64,000 nt of DNA from Martinezella tropici (GCF_003287875.1 NZ_QMKK01000046.1:62001-126000), one strand, 5' to 3'. Numbered from the stretch's first letter, positions 17,163 through 25,786 are shown. Notes: generated by a model not told the origin, from the sequence alone. Translations and numbers: made by a program.

Positions 17163-17176
17163 GGAATCGCGATTCC
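17163..17176. promoter_or_regulatory. Perfect 14-bp palindrome with two GANTC sites
   Basis: GGAATCGCGATTCC is its own reverse complement and contains GAATC and GATTC, two targets of the alphaproteobacterial CcrM methylase. It lies between the divergent 2H phosphoesterase gene and the small lipoprotein gene, 112 bases before the latter's ATG. A regulator site or methylation-sensitive switch is possible; chance is not excluded. Confidence 0.4.
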
Positions 17177-17287
17177 AAAATTCTGCAATCCTCACGTTAA
17201 AAATGCGGATCGAATAAAATGCAGGCCTGATCTGTTCATTCCAAGCGAGGCTTATTCTCCATTCTCTCCAACAGGGAATGACCGTCC

Positions 17288-17425
17288 ATGTTTACCAGAG
17301 CCATCTTTTCAGCCTTATTTCTCGCCGTCATCGGGCTCGGCATTTCCGCTTGCTCCACGTCGGGCGATCATAATTCCGGCGGCGGCATGACGCTGAACGC
17401 GCCTCCGACTGGCGGTGGATATTGA
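17288..17425 (+). CDS. Small lipoprotein, 45 residues
   Basis: The frame begins MFTRAIFSALFLAVIGLGIS and then ACSTSGDH, a short positively charged start, a hydrophobic helix and a lipobox-like GISAC ending in the Cys at residue 22. The mature part would be only 24 residues, rich in Gly, Ser, Asn and Pro (NSGGGM, APPTGGGY), so it is probably an envelope-anchored peptide similar in build to entericidin-type lipoproteins, though without their sequence. AGGGA lies about ten bases before the ATG. It ends 139 bases before ogt on the same strand. Too short for ordinary ORF cut-offs; function unknown. Confidence 0.68.
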   Translation: MFTRAIFSALFLAVIGLGISACSTSGDHNSGGGMTLNAPPTGGGY

Positions 17426-17564
17426 TCCTTCAGCTCGCAATCGCCTTGAAGCCACCCCGCTGTCGTTAAAGCAGTGGCAATTGCCGATCTTCGCAAGAAT
17501 CGGGTTGAATTCGACGCCTCCGAAGACGATTTTCATGACAAGTGGAAACACAGGAGCTTTCGTC

Positions 17565-18128
17565 ATGAATGAGACAAGGCAGAATTACCTGATCTTCGAA
17601 ACCGCCGGCGGCTTTTGCGGCATCGCCTGGAATGATGTCGGCGTGCTGCGCTTTCAATTGCCGACGAAGGATGCGGCGGCAACCGAACGCCTGCTGCGCC
17701 GGCGCCTGTCGAATGCGCAGCCCGGCACGCCGACGCCGGAGATTGCGGGAGTGGTCGCCAAGGTGAAGCGCTATTTTGCCGGTGAGAAGATCGACTTTTC
17801 CGATGTCGCGCTCGACCTCGGCGATCAGGATGCTTTTTTCACGCAGATCTACGCCGCCGCCCGGCAGGTCGGCTGGGGTCACACGACAACCTATGGAACT
17901 TTGGCCAAGCAGCTTGGCGCAGGGCCGGAAGCCGCGCGCGATGTCGGGCAGGCCATGGCCAAGAACCCGGTGGCGCTGATCATCCCCTGCCATCGCGTTC
18001 TGGCTGCGGGCGGCAAGATCGGCGGCTTTTCCGCGCCGGGCGGCTCCAACTCCAAGGCTCGCATGCTGGAGCTGGAAGGCGTCCAGCTGGCACCACCGAA
18101 GCCGGTGCAGCAGTCGCTGGCGTTTTGA
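17565..18128 (+). CDS. ogt: Methylated-DNA--protein-cysteine S-methyltransferase
   Basis: A 187-residue O6-alkylguanine-DNA alkyltransferase. It transfers the alkyl group from O6-methylguanine to its own cysteine, Cys142 in the IIPCHRVL motif, in a single-use reaction. GWGHTTTYGTLAKQLG and AMAKNPVALIIPCHR are the DNA-binding helix and active-site segments, and GFSAPGGSNSKARMLELEG follows. The start at 17565 is chosen because CACAGGAGC precedes it at normal spacing; a longer frame from 17415 overlaps the end of the small lipoprotein gene. No Ada regulatory domain is fused. Confidence 0.93.
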   Translation: MNETRQNYLIFETAGGFCGIAWNDVGVLRFQLPTKDAAATERLLRRRLSNAQPGTPTPEIAGVVAKVKRYFAGEKIDFSDVALDLGDQDAFFTQIYAAARQVGWGHTTTYGTLAKQLGAGPEAARDVGQAMAKNPVALIIPCHRVLAAGGKIGGFSAPGGSNSKARMLELEGVQLAPPKPVQQSLAF

Positions 18129-18164
18129 GCCGGACGATTGGGTGTACGGCTAAAGCTGCTCGCC

Positions 18165-18716
18165 TTATTCCTTCGGCCCCTGACGGGCTCGGGAAAACAA
18201 CAGCGTCTGCTTGTCATTGAGGCGCATTGGCATCGGATCGCCATAGCCGACTTTTTCGGCGACTCGGATCGAGGCCCTGTTATCGGGCGAAATCAGACAG
18301 ACGCTGCGCTCGAACCGCGGCTGCTCGTCGAGCCAGGCGAGGGCGGCGGCAAGCGCCTCCGTGGCAAAGCCCTTGCCGTGCGCCCATGCCGCCAAAGCCC
18401 AGCCGGCCTCGGGAATACCCTTGATCGGCGGCTCCATCACCCGATGAAAATCGGCAAAACCGAGATCGCCTGCATATCGGCCTGACGATTTCTCACGGAT
18501 TGCCCAGTAGCCATGTCCCAGCAGCGGCCAGAGGCCGTGATAGGACAGTATCCGCATCCATGACTCCCTGGAGGTGGATACGACATTGCCGAAAATATGC
18601 TTCACGACCAGAGGGTCGCTCCACATGCCGGCAAGCGGTTCGAAATCATCGAGCGTATGACCCGTGAGAATGAGCCGTTCGGTTTCCAGTCGCGGCGGCG
18701 AGAGCGTGGGTTTCAT
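18165..18716 (-). CDS. GNAT family N-acetyltransferase (RimJ/RimL-like)
   Basis: A 183-residue GNAT. It begins LETERLILTGHTLDDFEPLA, the usual RimJ/RimL-type start, and contains the acetyl-CoA pyrophosphate-binding region AHGKGFATEALAAALAWLDE (Q/R-x-x-G-x-G/A) and NRASIRVAEKVGY near the end. The acceptor may be a ribosomal protein N-terminus, an amino acid or a drug; nothing in the context decides. It is convergent with ogt. Confidence 0.9.
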   Translation of the reverse strand: MKPTLSPPRLETERLILTGHTLDDFEPLAGMWSDPLVVKHIFGNVVSTSRESWMRILSYHGLWPLLGHGYWAIREKSSGRYAGDLGFADFHRVMEPPIKGIPEAGWALAAWAHGKGFATEALAAALAWLDEQPRFERSVCLISPDNRASIRVAEKVGYGDPMPMRLNDKQTLLFSRARQGPKE

Positions 18717-18804
18717 TCAGGTCACTCTTTGGGTTCGGCATCGGGAAATCTGCTGCAGGCGTCCGGCCAGACCTTGCGTCGGTTATTTTTACTCATACAC
18801 GAAA

Positions 18805-19308
18805 TCATGCCGCTCGTTCCAATGCTCTCTTCCGCCATAGAATTGTGAAGGCGAGACCATGGTTGACAAGCAGCAATGGCACGAAAAGCGCGGGTATATA
18901 AAGGCCGGCGCCAAAGAGGCCGGGATTTCCGACCCTCGTTATGCCCATGTAGTAGGCGTTCAGAAGATCCATGGTTCCCCAGATATTGAATATCCAGACA
19001 ATAGGAATAGCGATCGGCCACCGCCAGGAAAGTGCGGCCATTGAAACAAGCGCGAGAACGGCTGCGATGAGATCACCCCATCCAACCTGATAGGCGAAAT
19101 CTGAACTCAACTCCGAAGATACGAATCCGGATACCAGAAAGTTCATCCCCAGGAACCTGAACGCATGGAAAGCCGCGAGAAGTCTCAACGCCTCATAGCG
19201 CGGCACTGCACGTATCGCAGGCCAGACATAGACGTAAGCCACAACCGAACTCGTCAGGAAGGCGCCGGCAACGCTGAGAACGAATGGAAGATTGAGGTCC
19301 GGTGGCAT
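18805..19308 (-). CDS. Hypothetical four- to five-helix membrane protein
   Basis: A 167-residue hydrophobic protein with helices near residues 8-32, 40-62, 75-95, 98-118 and 132-156. Conserved-looking polar spots are FHAFRFLGMNF and WIFNIWGTMDLLNAYYMG. AAAGGAAT precedes the ATG. It lies 48 bases downstream of the YCII-like gene on the same strand, so the two probably form an operon controlled by the divergent LysR gene. I do not recognise a named family. Confidence 0.75.
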   Translation of the reverse strand: MPPDLNLPFVLSVAGAFLTSSVVAYVYVWPAIRAVPRYEALRLLAAFHAFRFLGMNFLVSGFVSSELSSDFAYQVGWGDLIAAVLALVSMAALSWRWPIAIPIVWIFNIWGTMDLLNAYYMGITRVGNPGLFGAGLYIPALFVPLLLVNHGLAFTILWRKRALERAA

Positions 19309-19356
19309 GCTGGGATTCCTTTATGTTTGCGGACATGTTTCGACATCTGCGGGTGC

Positions 19357-19698
19357 TTAGGGATTGGCCATGAGCAGGCGGAGCGGCAAAAGCGGGCCGA
19401 TTGCGATGTATTCGTGATCCATGAGATTTTGCCTGGCTAAGGGCAGGTCCTCCATGATTGCCTGCGCCTCGGCGACGTCCCTGGAATCCAGCAGGAAGAT
19501 GGCTCCACGTCCGTCGCCCCGCGAATACCATTCACGAATCTTCCCGCTGAGATAGAGCAGGACCGTCTGCCGGATTTCAGCCGGCATGACGCTCATGACT
19601 TGTTCGCGTGTGACGCCCGCCTTCACGGTAAGGATGATCATTACCCCTGTGGTTGCCGGCGAGACGGCCTGTGCCAGGTCAGCGGTTGGATGGGTCAT
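19357..19698 (-). CDS. Muconolactone-isomerase/YCII-like small protein
   Basis: A 113-residue protein with a ferredoxin-like α/β pattern: GVMIILTVKAGVTREQVMSVMPAEIRQTVLLYLSGKI, then GAIFLLDSRDVAEAQAIMEDLP and LMDHEYIAIGPL. This resembles muconolactone delta-isomerase-like and YCII-type proteins. The enzyme activity is not assured. AGGAGC lies upstream of the ATG. It heads a probable two-gene operon with the membrane protein and is divergent from a LysR regulator 134 bases away. Confidence 0.72.
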   Translation of the reverse strand: MTHPTADLAQAVSPATTGVMIILTVKAGVTREQVMSVMPAEIRQTVLLYLSGKIREWYSRGDGRGAIFLLDSRDVAEAQAIMEDLPLARQNLMDHEYIAIGPLLPLRLLMANP

Positions 19699-19832
19699 GG
19701 AAGCAGCTCCTGTGAGAGTGAGTCAGGAAGAGGCTGATCGCTTTCACGGTCTCGTTTCGGCGACGTCCTGAACATAACGCAAACATAAGTCCGCTTTTCA
19801 CGAGCGACTATTCTCGATAATGTCGACGAGTT

Positions 19833-20744
19833 ATGAAGCAGAACTTCACAGTCAGACAGGGAGCCCTCGATGGCGTCGAGGCCTTCCTGAGTGTCGCCCA
19901 GCACCGCAGTTTTCGCAAAGCGGCCGCAGCGCTCGGGGTAACCCCATCGGCGATCAGCCAGGCGGTGCGAGCGCTCGAGGCGCGCATCGGCGCGGCACTT
20001 TTCATCCGCACGACGCGCAGTGTCAGCCTAAGCGAGGCCGGCGAGCGATTTCACGCCCGCGCAAAGCCGGCTTTCGAGGAGCTCATTGCCGCCAGCCATG
20101 GCGCGCGCGACCTTGGACAGCGACCCGCCGGACTGTTGCGCCTCACGGTGCCGCAGGCGGTGGTGCCGATCCTGCTGGAGCCGCTGATCGCATCCTTTTG
20201 CCAAGTCTACCCCGAGATCGAGGTGGAGATCGCCGCCAGCGCGGACCTTGTCGATATCGCCGCCGAAGGGTTCGATGCGGGCATCCGGTTCGGCCAGTTC
20301 ATCGCCGCGGATATGGTTGCGGTTCGGCTGACGCCGCCTTTCCCCTTCGTGGTCGTCGGCAGCCCCGAATATCTGCGCCGGCAGGGAAGGCCGGAGCGTA
20401 TCGACGATCTGCGTCGGCATGCCTGCCTGCGCATGCGCCGCTCAAACGCGTCGATCGCGCCCTGGTCCTTTGTCGACAACAACAAGTCGATCGAAGCGAT
20501 CGTCTCCGGCCCGCTGATCGCCCACGATTTTCCCACCATTCTTGGTGCGGCAGCGGAAGATATGGGGCTCGCGCAAGTGCCCGAGCCGATCGCGGCGAGC
20601 CTGGTCAAAGCAGGCAAGCTCGTGCGTGTTCTGGAGCCATTCGCACCCATGGTGCCGGGCATGTTTCTGTACTATCCCAGCCGCCATCAAATGATGCCGA
20701 AACTGCGAGCCTTCGTTGACCACATCAAGCGCCGAAAACCTTAG
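19833..20744 (+). CDS. LysR family transcriptional regulator
   Basis: A 303-residue LysR protein of the CrgA/AaeR-like group. The DNA-binding domain is LDGVEAFLSVAQHRSFRKAA followed by ALGVTPSAISQAVRALEARIG; the effector domain carries RLTVPQAVVPILLEPLI and GFDAGIRFGQFIAADM. It is divergent from the YCII-like/membrane protein pair, its most likely target. No strong ribosome binding site precedes the ATG, and the initiation region TCTCGATAATGTCGACGAG just before it is partly symmetric, which would suit autorepression. Confidence 0.93.
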   Translation: MKQNFTVRQGALDGVEAFLSVAQHRSFRKAAAALGVTPSAISQAVRALEARIGAALFIRTTRSVSLSEAGERFHARAKPAFEELIAASHGARDLGQRPAGLLRLTVPQAVVPILLEPLIASFCQVYPEIEVEIAASADLVDIAAEGFDAGIRFGQFIAADMVAVRLTPPFPFVVVGSPEYLRRQGRPERIDDLRRHACLRMRRSNASIAPWSFVDNNKSIEAIVSGPLIAHDFPTILGAAAEDMGLAQVPEPIAASLVKAGKLVRVLEPFAPMVPGMFLYYPSRHQMMPKLRAFVDHIKRRKP

Positions 20745-20874
20745 GTTGCGCGGCATCGAGAAAGGAAGACGTCATGCAATATCCGTGGTCTTCCTGGATG
20801 GAAGGTAGCGCCATCCCTCACCTTTCCTTCCGGCTATTTGGATAGGTTCTAACGCTTTGTTATTGCCTTGCTTC

Positions 20875-20900
20875 GGAACTAAAGGTCGTGCGAGATCGTT
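20875..20900 (+). promoter_or_regulatory. EcfG (general stress sigma factor) type promoter
   Basis: GGAAC at 20875-20879, a 17-base spacer and CGTT at 20897-20900 match the alphaproteobacterial EcfG/RpoE2 promoter consensus. It points rightwards and lies about 78 bases before the ATG of the periplasmic protein gene, leaving a leader of about 70 bases. Confidence 0.65.
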
Positions 20901-20977
20901 TATCTTGAACTTTGATGCGACGTTGACGTCGTACCCGGCCGGCTGGGTTAAGCGGCGCTCTTGAGGAGTATCTCACT

Positions 20978-21418
20978 ATGAAGATTTCGTCCGGATTTCG
21001 TTCAGTCGCGGTGGCCGCCATTGCCGCTGCGGGAATTGGCTTTGCCAGCGCTGCGCATGCCGACAGCGGCACGATCCGTTTTGCCGTCTACAAGGCGGCT
21101 TTCTTCGTCGGTGGTTCCGGAGGGGAGGGCACGCTGACCTTCCATGGCCGGCGCTATCCCATCTCGATCGGCGGCATCTCGGGCGGCCTCGCCTTTGGTG
21201 CTTCCAAGACCTATTTCAGCGGTACCGTGCGCCACATTCGCCGCGCCCAGGATGTCAGCGGCGTCTATGGTGCAGCGGGCGGCGGCGGCGCCGTCGGCAA
21301 GGGCGCCCAGATGATCGTCATGACCAATGATAAGGGTGCCCAGCTCGAACTGACAGGCCGGCAGGTCGGCCTGCAAGTCAACGCCGATATCAGCGGCATG
21401 AGCATCCGGGTAAAGTAA
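20978..21418 (+). CDS. Periplasmic protein of unknown function, probably stress-induced
   Basis: A 146-residue exported protein. Residues 1-28 form a Sec signal peptide (basic start, hydrophobic core, cleavage expected after AAHA). The mature part is glycine-rich and predicted as β-structure: GTIRFAVYKAAFFVGGSGGEG, YPISIGGISGGLAFG and VYGAAGGGGAVGKGAQ. This is reminiscent of DUF1134/SYLF-like lipid-associated envelope proteins, but I cannot assign it. GAGGAG precedes the ATG, and an EcfG-type promoter upstream suggests membership of the general stress regulon. Confidence 0.72.
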   Translation: MKISSGFRSVAVAAIAAAGIGFASAAHADSGTIRFAVYKAAFFVGGSGGEGTLTFHGRRYPISIGGISGGLAFGASKTYFSGTVRHIRRAQDVSGVYGAAGGGGAVGKGAQMIVMTNDKGAQLELTGRQVGLQVNADISGMSIRVK

Positions 21419-21647
21419 GGGCCACTTAGCTCGCCACTCCCCTGGACGGGCCCGATTTGCTGAATTGGCGATCGGCACGTCCAGGAAAATTACGTGCGGA
21501 GCGCTGGTCGTGCTCTATTCCCGTCCCATTGTTTCTTGACCTCAGAACGCATCGAAATCCAATCGACCTTGCCTCGCGCTCGATATGCCTTGGTTTTGAT
21601 CAGCGCAGATGTAACGCCGGCAGTTCCGGCGTCGGTGTCTGCGCCGA

Positions 21648-22340
21648 TCATTTCGTCCTGACAGTGAGCTCATTACCGCGTCCCGGATCGAGCGACAGCG
21701 AGAGTGAGAGATAACCGTTCCGAGGATCGCGGACATAGTCGATGTAGCCACCCGCCTCCGCGAACGCATTTTCGCCGATGATGATAGCGCCAGGTTTCAG
21801 ATGAGGCTCCAGCAGCTTCAAGATCGGAAGATAGAGGGTGAAGGCGCCATCGAGCAGTACCATGTCAATGTCGCCGCCGACGCTGGGCTTCAAGGTTTCC
21901 CGCGCATCGCCGATCCGAAACTCGACCAGGTCGGCCAGCCCCGCGGCCATGAGGTTCGCCTTTGCCCGCTCGCCCTTGCTGGGTTCGAGCTCGGTGCCGA
22001 TCAGGGCACCGCCGCCCATATCATGCAGCGCTGCCGCCATATAGATGGCCGAAATTCCCATCGAGGAGCCGAATTCCACGATGCGCTTCGCTTTGCAGCT
22101 TCGTGCGGACATATAGAGAAAGTGCCCGAACTCCGGGGAGACGCTAAGGAAATTATCGGCGTAACCGTGATAGAGCCCCGCCATATCCCTGGTTTCCGCC
22201 TCGATAACCTGGGTCATCGCCTGTTCGACAGTGCTGGCGTTGCTCTCGAAGGTCTGCATCAGCGGAGCATCCGCCGCGTCCGCTTCCTGATGAAGACGTT
22301 GAAGAACGTCCGCGATCGGGCCGTTGCTGAGTGAATCCAT
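21648..22340 (-). CDS. Class I SAM-dependent methyltransferase (O-methyltransferase-like)
   Basis: A 230-residue methyltransferase similar to family 3 O-methyltransferases. VEFGSSMGISAIYMAAAL is the AdoMet-binding motif I, ALIGTELEPSKGERAKANL motif II, and DIDMVLLDGAFTLYLPILKLLEPHLKPGAIIIGEN the motif III/IV region; ends NGYLSLSLSLDPGRGNELTVR. Start at 22340 is supported by AAAGGAGC. It lies 146 bases downstream of an AraC gene on the same strand, which may control it. Substrate unknown, probably a catechol-like or small phenolic molecule by family. Confidence 0.85.
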   Translation of the reverse strand: MDSLSNGPIADVLQRLHQEADAADAPLMQTFESNASTVEQAMTQVIEAETRDMAGLYHGYADNFLSVSPEFGHFLYMSARSCKAKRIVEFGSSMGISAIYMAAALHDMGGGALIGTELEPSKGERAKANLMAAGLADLVEFRIGDARETLKPSVGGDIDMVLLDGAFTLYLPILKLLEPHLKPGAIIIGENAFAEAGGYIDYVRDPRNGYLSLSLSLDPGRGNELTVRTK

Positions 22341-22486
22341 GTTTCGGGCTCCTTTGAAATGCGCAGCCGAGGCATCGGCGCTGTGTCTCGGAGCCAGCAT
22401 ACGAAATCATCGCCTGACCGCATTCCGCAAACAGGACAATATATTGCGATTTCTGGTCAATCCCTGGGATGGTACGAAGACAGCGA

Positions 22487-23308
22487 TCAGGAGGCGATGC
22501 GGCGGTCCGCCAGATACCGCGCGGGCGGCTTGCCCAGGGTCTTGCGGAACATGGTGACGAAGGCGCTGGCGCCTTCGTAGCCGAGATCAAGCGCCACGGT
22601 CTGGACCGACGCGCCCTGGTCGAGCCATTGCAGGGCAAGAAGGATGTGGAGCTGCTGGCGCCAACGGCCGAAGCTCATGCCGGTTTCGCGTTTCAGGGTA
22701 CGGGTCAAGGTCCGCGGGGCGACGGTCATGCGCTGAGCCCACTCCTCGATCGTCGCGCGGTCGGAGGGATCGGTCATCATCGCGGCGGCAATCTTCCGCA
22801 GCTTCGCATCTGCGGGCATCGGGAAGTTCAGCTTCTCGACGGGCGCCAGTGACAATTGATCGAGAAGCACGGTGGCGATGCGGCCGTCGGCACCGTCGAT
22901 ATCGTACAGCACAGGCATCTCGGTGACATGCAGCAGCAAACGCTCCAGCAATGGCGAGATCGACAGCGTGCAGCAATGCCGGGGCAGCGCCGGCACCGCA
23001 CCCGTTTCGACATAAAGGACGTAGACCTCGACATTTCCGGCCATGATCACGCTGTGTGAGACGTTGTCGGGAATCCACACCGCACAACGCGGCGGCACGA
23101 TCCAGACGCCCTGATCGGCTTCGCATCTGACAACGCCCCGCAAGGTCAAAATAAGCTCGGCTTTCCGATGCTTGTGCATGGCCAACTCCATGCTCTTCGT
23201 GACCATGTAGCCGCCGAGGGCGACGACCGCGCGGGGAACATCATCGGGAGCGAAATCGACACCATCGGCAAAGTCGAGGTCGTTTTCCTTGGCACGATAG
23301 AATGGCAT
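22487..23308 (-). CDS. AraC family regulator with N-terminal cupin (NimR-like)
   Basis: A 273-residue AraC/XylS regulator. The N-terminal half is a cupin (MHKHRKAELILTLRGVVRCEADQGVWIVPP around residues 43-73). The C-terminal half carries two helix-turn-helix units (ATIEEWAQRMTVAPRTLTRTLKRETG, then VQTVALDLGYEGASAFVTMFRKTLGKPPARY). NimR-type members repress a nearby transporter; none is adjacent here, the closest same-strand gene being the methyltransferase. No clear ribosome binding site. Confidence 0.9.
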   Translation of the reverse strand: MPFYRAKENDLDFADGVDFAPDDVPRAVVALGGYMVTKSMELAMHKHRKAELILTLRGVVRCEADQGVWIVPPRCAVWIPDNVSHSVIMAGNVEVYVLYVETGAVPALPRHCCTLSISPLLERLLLHVTEMPVLYDIDGADGRIATVLLDQLSLAPVEKLNFPMPADAKLRKIAAAMMTDPSDRATIEEWAQRMTVAPRTLTRTLKRETGMSFGRWRQQLHILLALQWLDQGASVQTVALDLGYEGASAFVTMFRKTLGKPPARYLADRRIAS

Positions 23309-23656
23309 GTGCGTGACAATCGATTCGAGGGAAGTTGGCTGGATTGGACAATATCAGTCTGCAATTGCGATTTTCAATGCGGGCAGATCCGAGCGCGACG
23401 GCTCAAACCACCGCGATCCGTCAGGAATTCGCACGCTTGAATTCGAAGCAGAATTCTGTCGATTCAGAATCGGCCAAGTTTCAGGTACTATCCCCGCCAA
23501 TCGGTCGGTTCTTGCTGTCTCCACGAGGAAGGATCGAGACATCCGGGTCGGGAAAAGACCACCAGTCGTGCCTTCAACTCCGACTATATGCCCGGCTGGA
23601 TAAAAAATCCGCCGCCGGTTAGTATGCAGCTCTCGCCGAATGAGTGGTCAGTTTTC

Positions 23657-24769
23657 ATGCGCGCAATCGCCTTGGCCTGCCTCATCATTATGTTTGTATC
23701 GCCGCAAGCCGCAGCAGACTCTGGACGGTTGATCGAAGCCAAACCCGCTTCAGACGCACCTGCGGGCGCGATAGCCTGGCGCATCCTGTACGAGACAAGC
23801 GACAAGGATGGCCGCCCCACGCAATCGACCGCGCTTCTCATCGCCCCCAATACCCCTGCACCACCCGGTGGCAGGCCAGTCGTTGCCTGGGCGCACGGCA
23901 CCACCGGTATCGCGGAAGAATGTGCACCCTCGCTCGGCCCGCATGCCTTTTCATCAATACCCGGGCTTATGCAGATGCTGCGCGATGGCTGGGTGGTCGT
24001 CGCCACCGACTATCCCGGCCTCGGGACATCCGGTCCTCACGCTTATCTGGTCGGTAATGCCGCCGGATATGCCGTCCTGGACTCGGTTCGCGCGGCGCGG
24101 CGCGTGCCGCGCGTCGGCGCCGGATCGCGCTTTGCCGTATGGGGCTTGTCACAGGGGGCGCACGCAGCCCTTTTCACCGGGCAAGTCGCCGGACGGTACG
24201 CGCCTGACTTGCAGCTCGCAGGTGTGGTTGCTGCGGCGCCGCCAACGAATCTGGCTTCCAATCTTGGCGGCGACGTCAATCCATCCGTGCGAACGATGCT
24301 GACGGCACTTGCGACAGCAAGCTGGTCGAAGGTCTACAATATCAGTCTTGCCACGATCGCGAAGCCCGCCGGACAGAGAGTCATTGGCCGGCTGGCGCAA
24401 ACATGCGGCAGCGAGGACCCTGCGCTTCGAACCAAAATTCAGGTGCTGCGGCTTCGCCGTCAGCTTGGCAACACAGATCTCTCGCGCATCGAACCTTGGC
24501 GAAAGCTCCTGGCGGTGAACTCCGCCGGCCACAGCCCGGCTGGTGCGCCGCTGTTCGTCGCACAGGGCGGGGGCGATAAGGTTGTGTCTCCCAACGTGAC
24601 CCGGCAATTTGCGGATGACGCCTGCCGGCGCGGCGAAAAAATCACTTTTGTCGAACTGCCCGGTGTCGTTCATGCCGACACCGCCAAGGCATCCGCCAAT
24701 CAGGCATCGAGCTGGATGAAGGACCGGTTTGCGGGCATACCGGCAAAGACGACGTGCCGGGGTCATTGA
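23657..24769 (+). CDS. Secreted lipase family α/β hydrolase
   Basis: A 370-residue exported hydrolase of the secretory lipase (LIP) family. From Met at 23657 there is a signal peptide MRAIALACLIIMFVSPQAAA with cleavage near residue 20. Motifs: VVAWAHGTTGIAEECAPS (oxyanion region), VVATDYPGLGTSGPHAY, the nucleophile WGLSQGAHAALF, and a late VVHADT that should supply the catalytic His. The frame is open back to 23588, and an ATG at 23624 is another possible start; none has a convincing ribosome binding site. The ~280 bases upstream hold three GAATTC hexamers within 40 bases but no gene. Confidence 0.85.
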   Translation: MRAIALACLIIMFVSPQAAADSGRLIEAKPASDAPAGAIAWRILYETSDKDGRPTQSTALLIAPNTPAPPGGRPVVAWAHGTTGIAEECAPSLGPHAFSSIPGLMQMLRDGWVVVATDYPGLGTSGPHAYLVGNAAGYAVLDSVRAARRVPRVGAGSRFAVWGLSQGAHAALFTGQVAGRYAPDLQLAGVVAAAPPTNLASNLGGDVNPSVRTMLTALATASWSKVYNISLATIAKPAGQRVIGRLAQTCGSEDPALRTKIQVLRLRRQLGNTDLSRIEPWRKLLAVNSAGHSPAGAPLFVAQGGGDKVVSPNVTRQFADDACRRGEKITFVELPGVVHADTAKASANQASSWMKDRFAGIPAKTTCRGH

Positions 24770-24932
24770 CCAAGCGAGCGCGCCGCGTGCGGTTCGCCAA
24801 TACCCCTACCCCACTCTATTGTTCAAAACCCAGGTCGATCATTGAATTGGTTTGGCTTTTCTTGCCTTCGACGCCGAAAATCGACCCTTGGCACGGTACG
24901 CGACTCAACAGCTGCTGTTTGCGCTGAGGGCT

Positions 24933-25655
24933 TTAGATAAGCACAGCACCGCCATCCACGACTACGGATTGGCCGGTGGCATAGGCATTGCGCATGAACG
25001 ACAGGTACGCTTCAGCGATATCCGAAGGCTCGCCGATACGTCCCACGGGCAGCTTCCCGGCTGCCGAGCGGAAGATCTGGTCCCGTGCCTCGGATGGAAT
25101 ACCGGACCACAGATCGGTGGCAACCATCCCGGGCGTCACAACGTTGACGCGCAGAGGCGCGAGCTCGAGGGCGAGCGCGCGGGTCAATGATTCGATCGCG
25201 CCGCAAATGCTTGCCGCGAAGGCAAAACCTGCCGGCGGCCGCCGGGCCGAGGTTCCGCTCGTCAACACGATGGACCCGCCATCGCGCATGTGTGGCCGCG
25301 CCGCCTTCACGGCAGCGACCGCCCCCCAATAACGCAATTCAAAAAAGCTGCGCGCAGTTGTCAGCTCGATTTCGGCGACGGGCTTGCCGAACGGCAAAGG
25401 CTCGCCGGCGGTGAAGACCAGATGATCGAACGCGCCGAGTGTCGTGAAGAATGCCGAGAGGGACTCCATCGACCTCACATCGACGACCGCACCTGTGGCG
25501 GTCCCTTCCGGTAAACGCGTGATGGCGCTCGCGACATTCTCTTGTTGGCTGGAGGCGATGATGACATGAGCCCCTTCATGGACGGCTCCTTGAGCGACCG
25601 CAAAGCCGATCCCCCGCGATCCGCCAAGGATCGCGACCCGCTTGTTGTGCAACAT
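24933..25655 (-). CDS. SDR family protein lacking the catalytic Tyr and Lys
   Basis: A 240-residue short-chain dehydrogenase/reductase fold. The cofactor motif is normal (GGSRGIGFAV, residues 11-20), as are the FTAGEPLP segment (NAG-like) and TPGMVATDL. At the active site, however, Ser133 is kept while the usual Tyr is Phe146 and the Lys four residues later is Ile150 (GFAFAASICGAIESL). Classical hydride-transfer chemistry is therefore doubtful. AAAGGAAAAGTC precedes the ATG. It is divergent from an AraC gene with a 10-of-11 inverted repeat between them, so its expression is probably controlled by that regulator. Confidence 0.87.
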   Translation of the reverse strand: MLHNKRVAILGGSRGIGFAVAQGAVHEGAHVIIASSQQENVASAITRLPEGTATGAVVDVRSMESLSAFFTTLGAFDHLVFTAGEPLPFGKPVAEIELTTARSFFELRYWGAVAAVKAARPHMRDGGSIVLTSGTSARRPPAGFAFAASICGAIESLTRALALELAPLRVNVVTPGMVATDLWSGIPSEARDQIFRSAAGKLPVGRIGEPSDIAEAYLSFMRNAYATGQSVVVDGGAVLI

Positions 25656-25738
25656 GACTTTTCCTTTCGCAGATGCGGATGGATTGCCCGCCAGGTGCGG
25701 CCCGCCTCTTGAAGGAAAGACTACTTCGATCTAATCAT

Positions 25739-25778
25739 TCGATCGATAATGTATCTTCCATATTAATTTATCAATCGA
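25739..25778. promoter_or_regulatory. Inverted repeat in SDR/AraC divergent promoter
   Basis: TCGATCGATAA (25739-25749) and TTATCAATCGA (25768-25778) match at 10 of 11 positions as an inverted repeat with an 18-base A+T-rich spacer. The half-site spacing fits a dimeric regulator binding across about three helical turns. It lies between the SDR start (25655) and the likely AraC start (25787), where a shared operator is expected. Confidence 0.5.
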
Positions 25779-25786
25779 CCAAAAAT

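Noticed and set aside
19699..19832. A specific LysR binding site in the divergent region.
   Set aside because: Several partly symmetric stretches exist, but none is clearly a T-N11-A box, so I did not annotate one.
20774..20845. A 23-codon ORF with AAAGGAAG before its ATG after the LysR gene.
   Set aside because: Too short and compositionally ordinary; the good Shine-Dalgarno alone is not enough.
23335..23622. A 95-codon frame between the AraC and lipase genes.
   Set aside because: It would need a TTG start with no ribosome binding site, has low complexity and overlaps the lipase leader.
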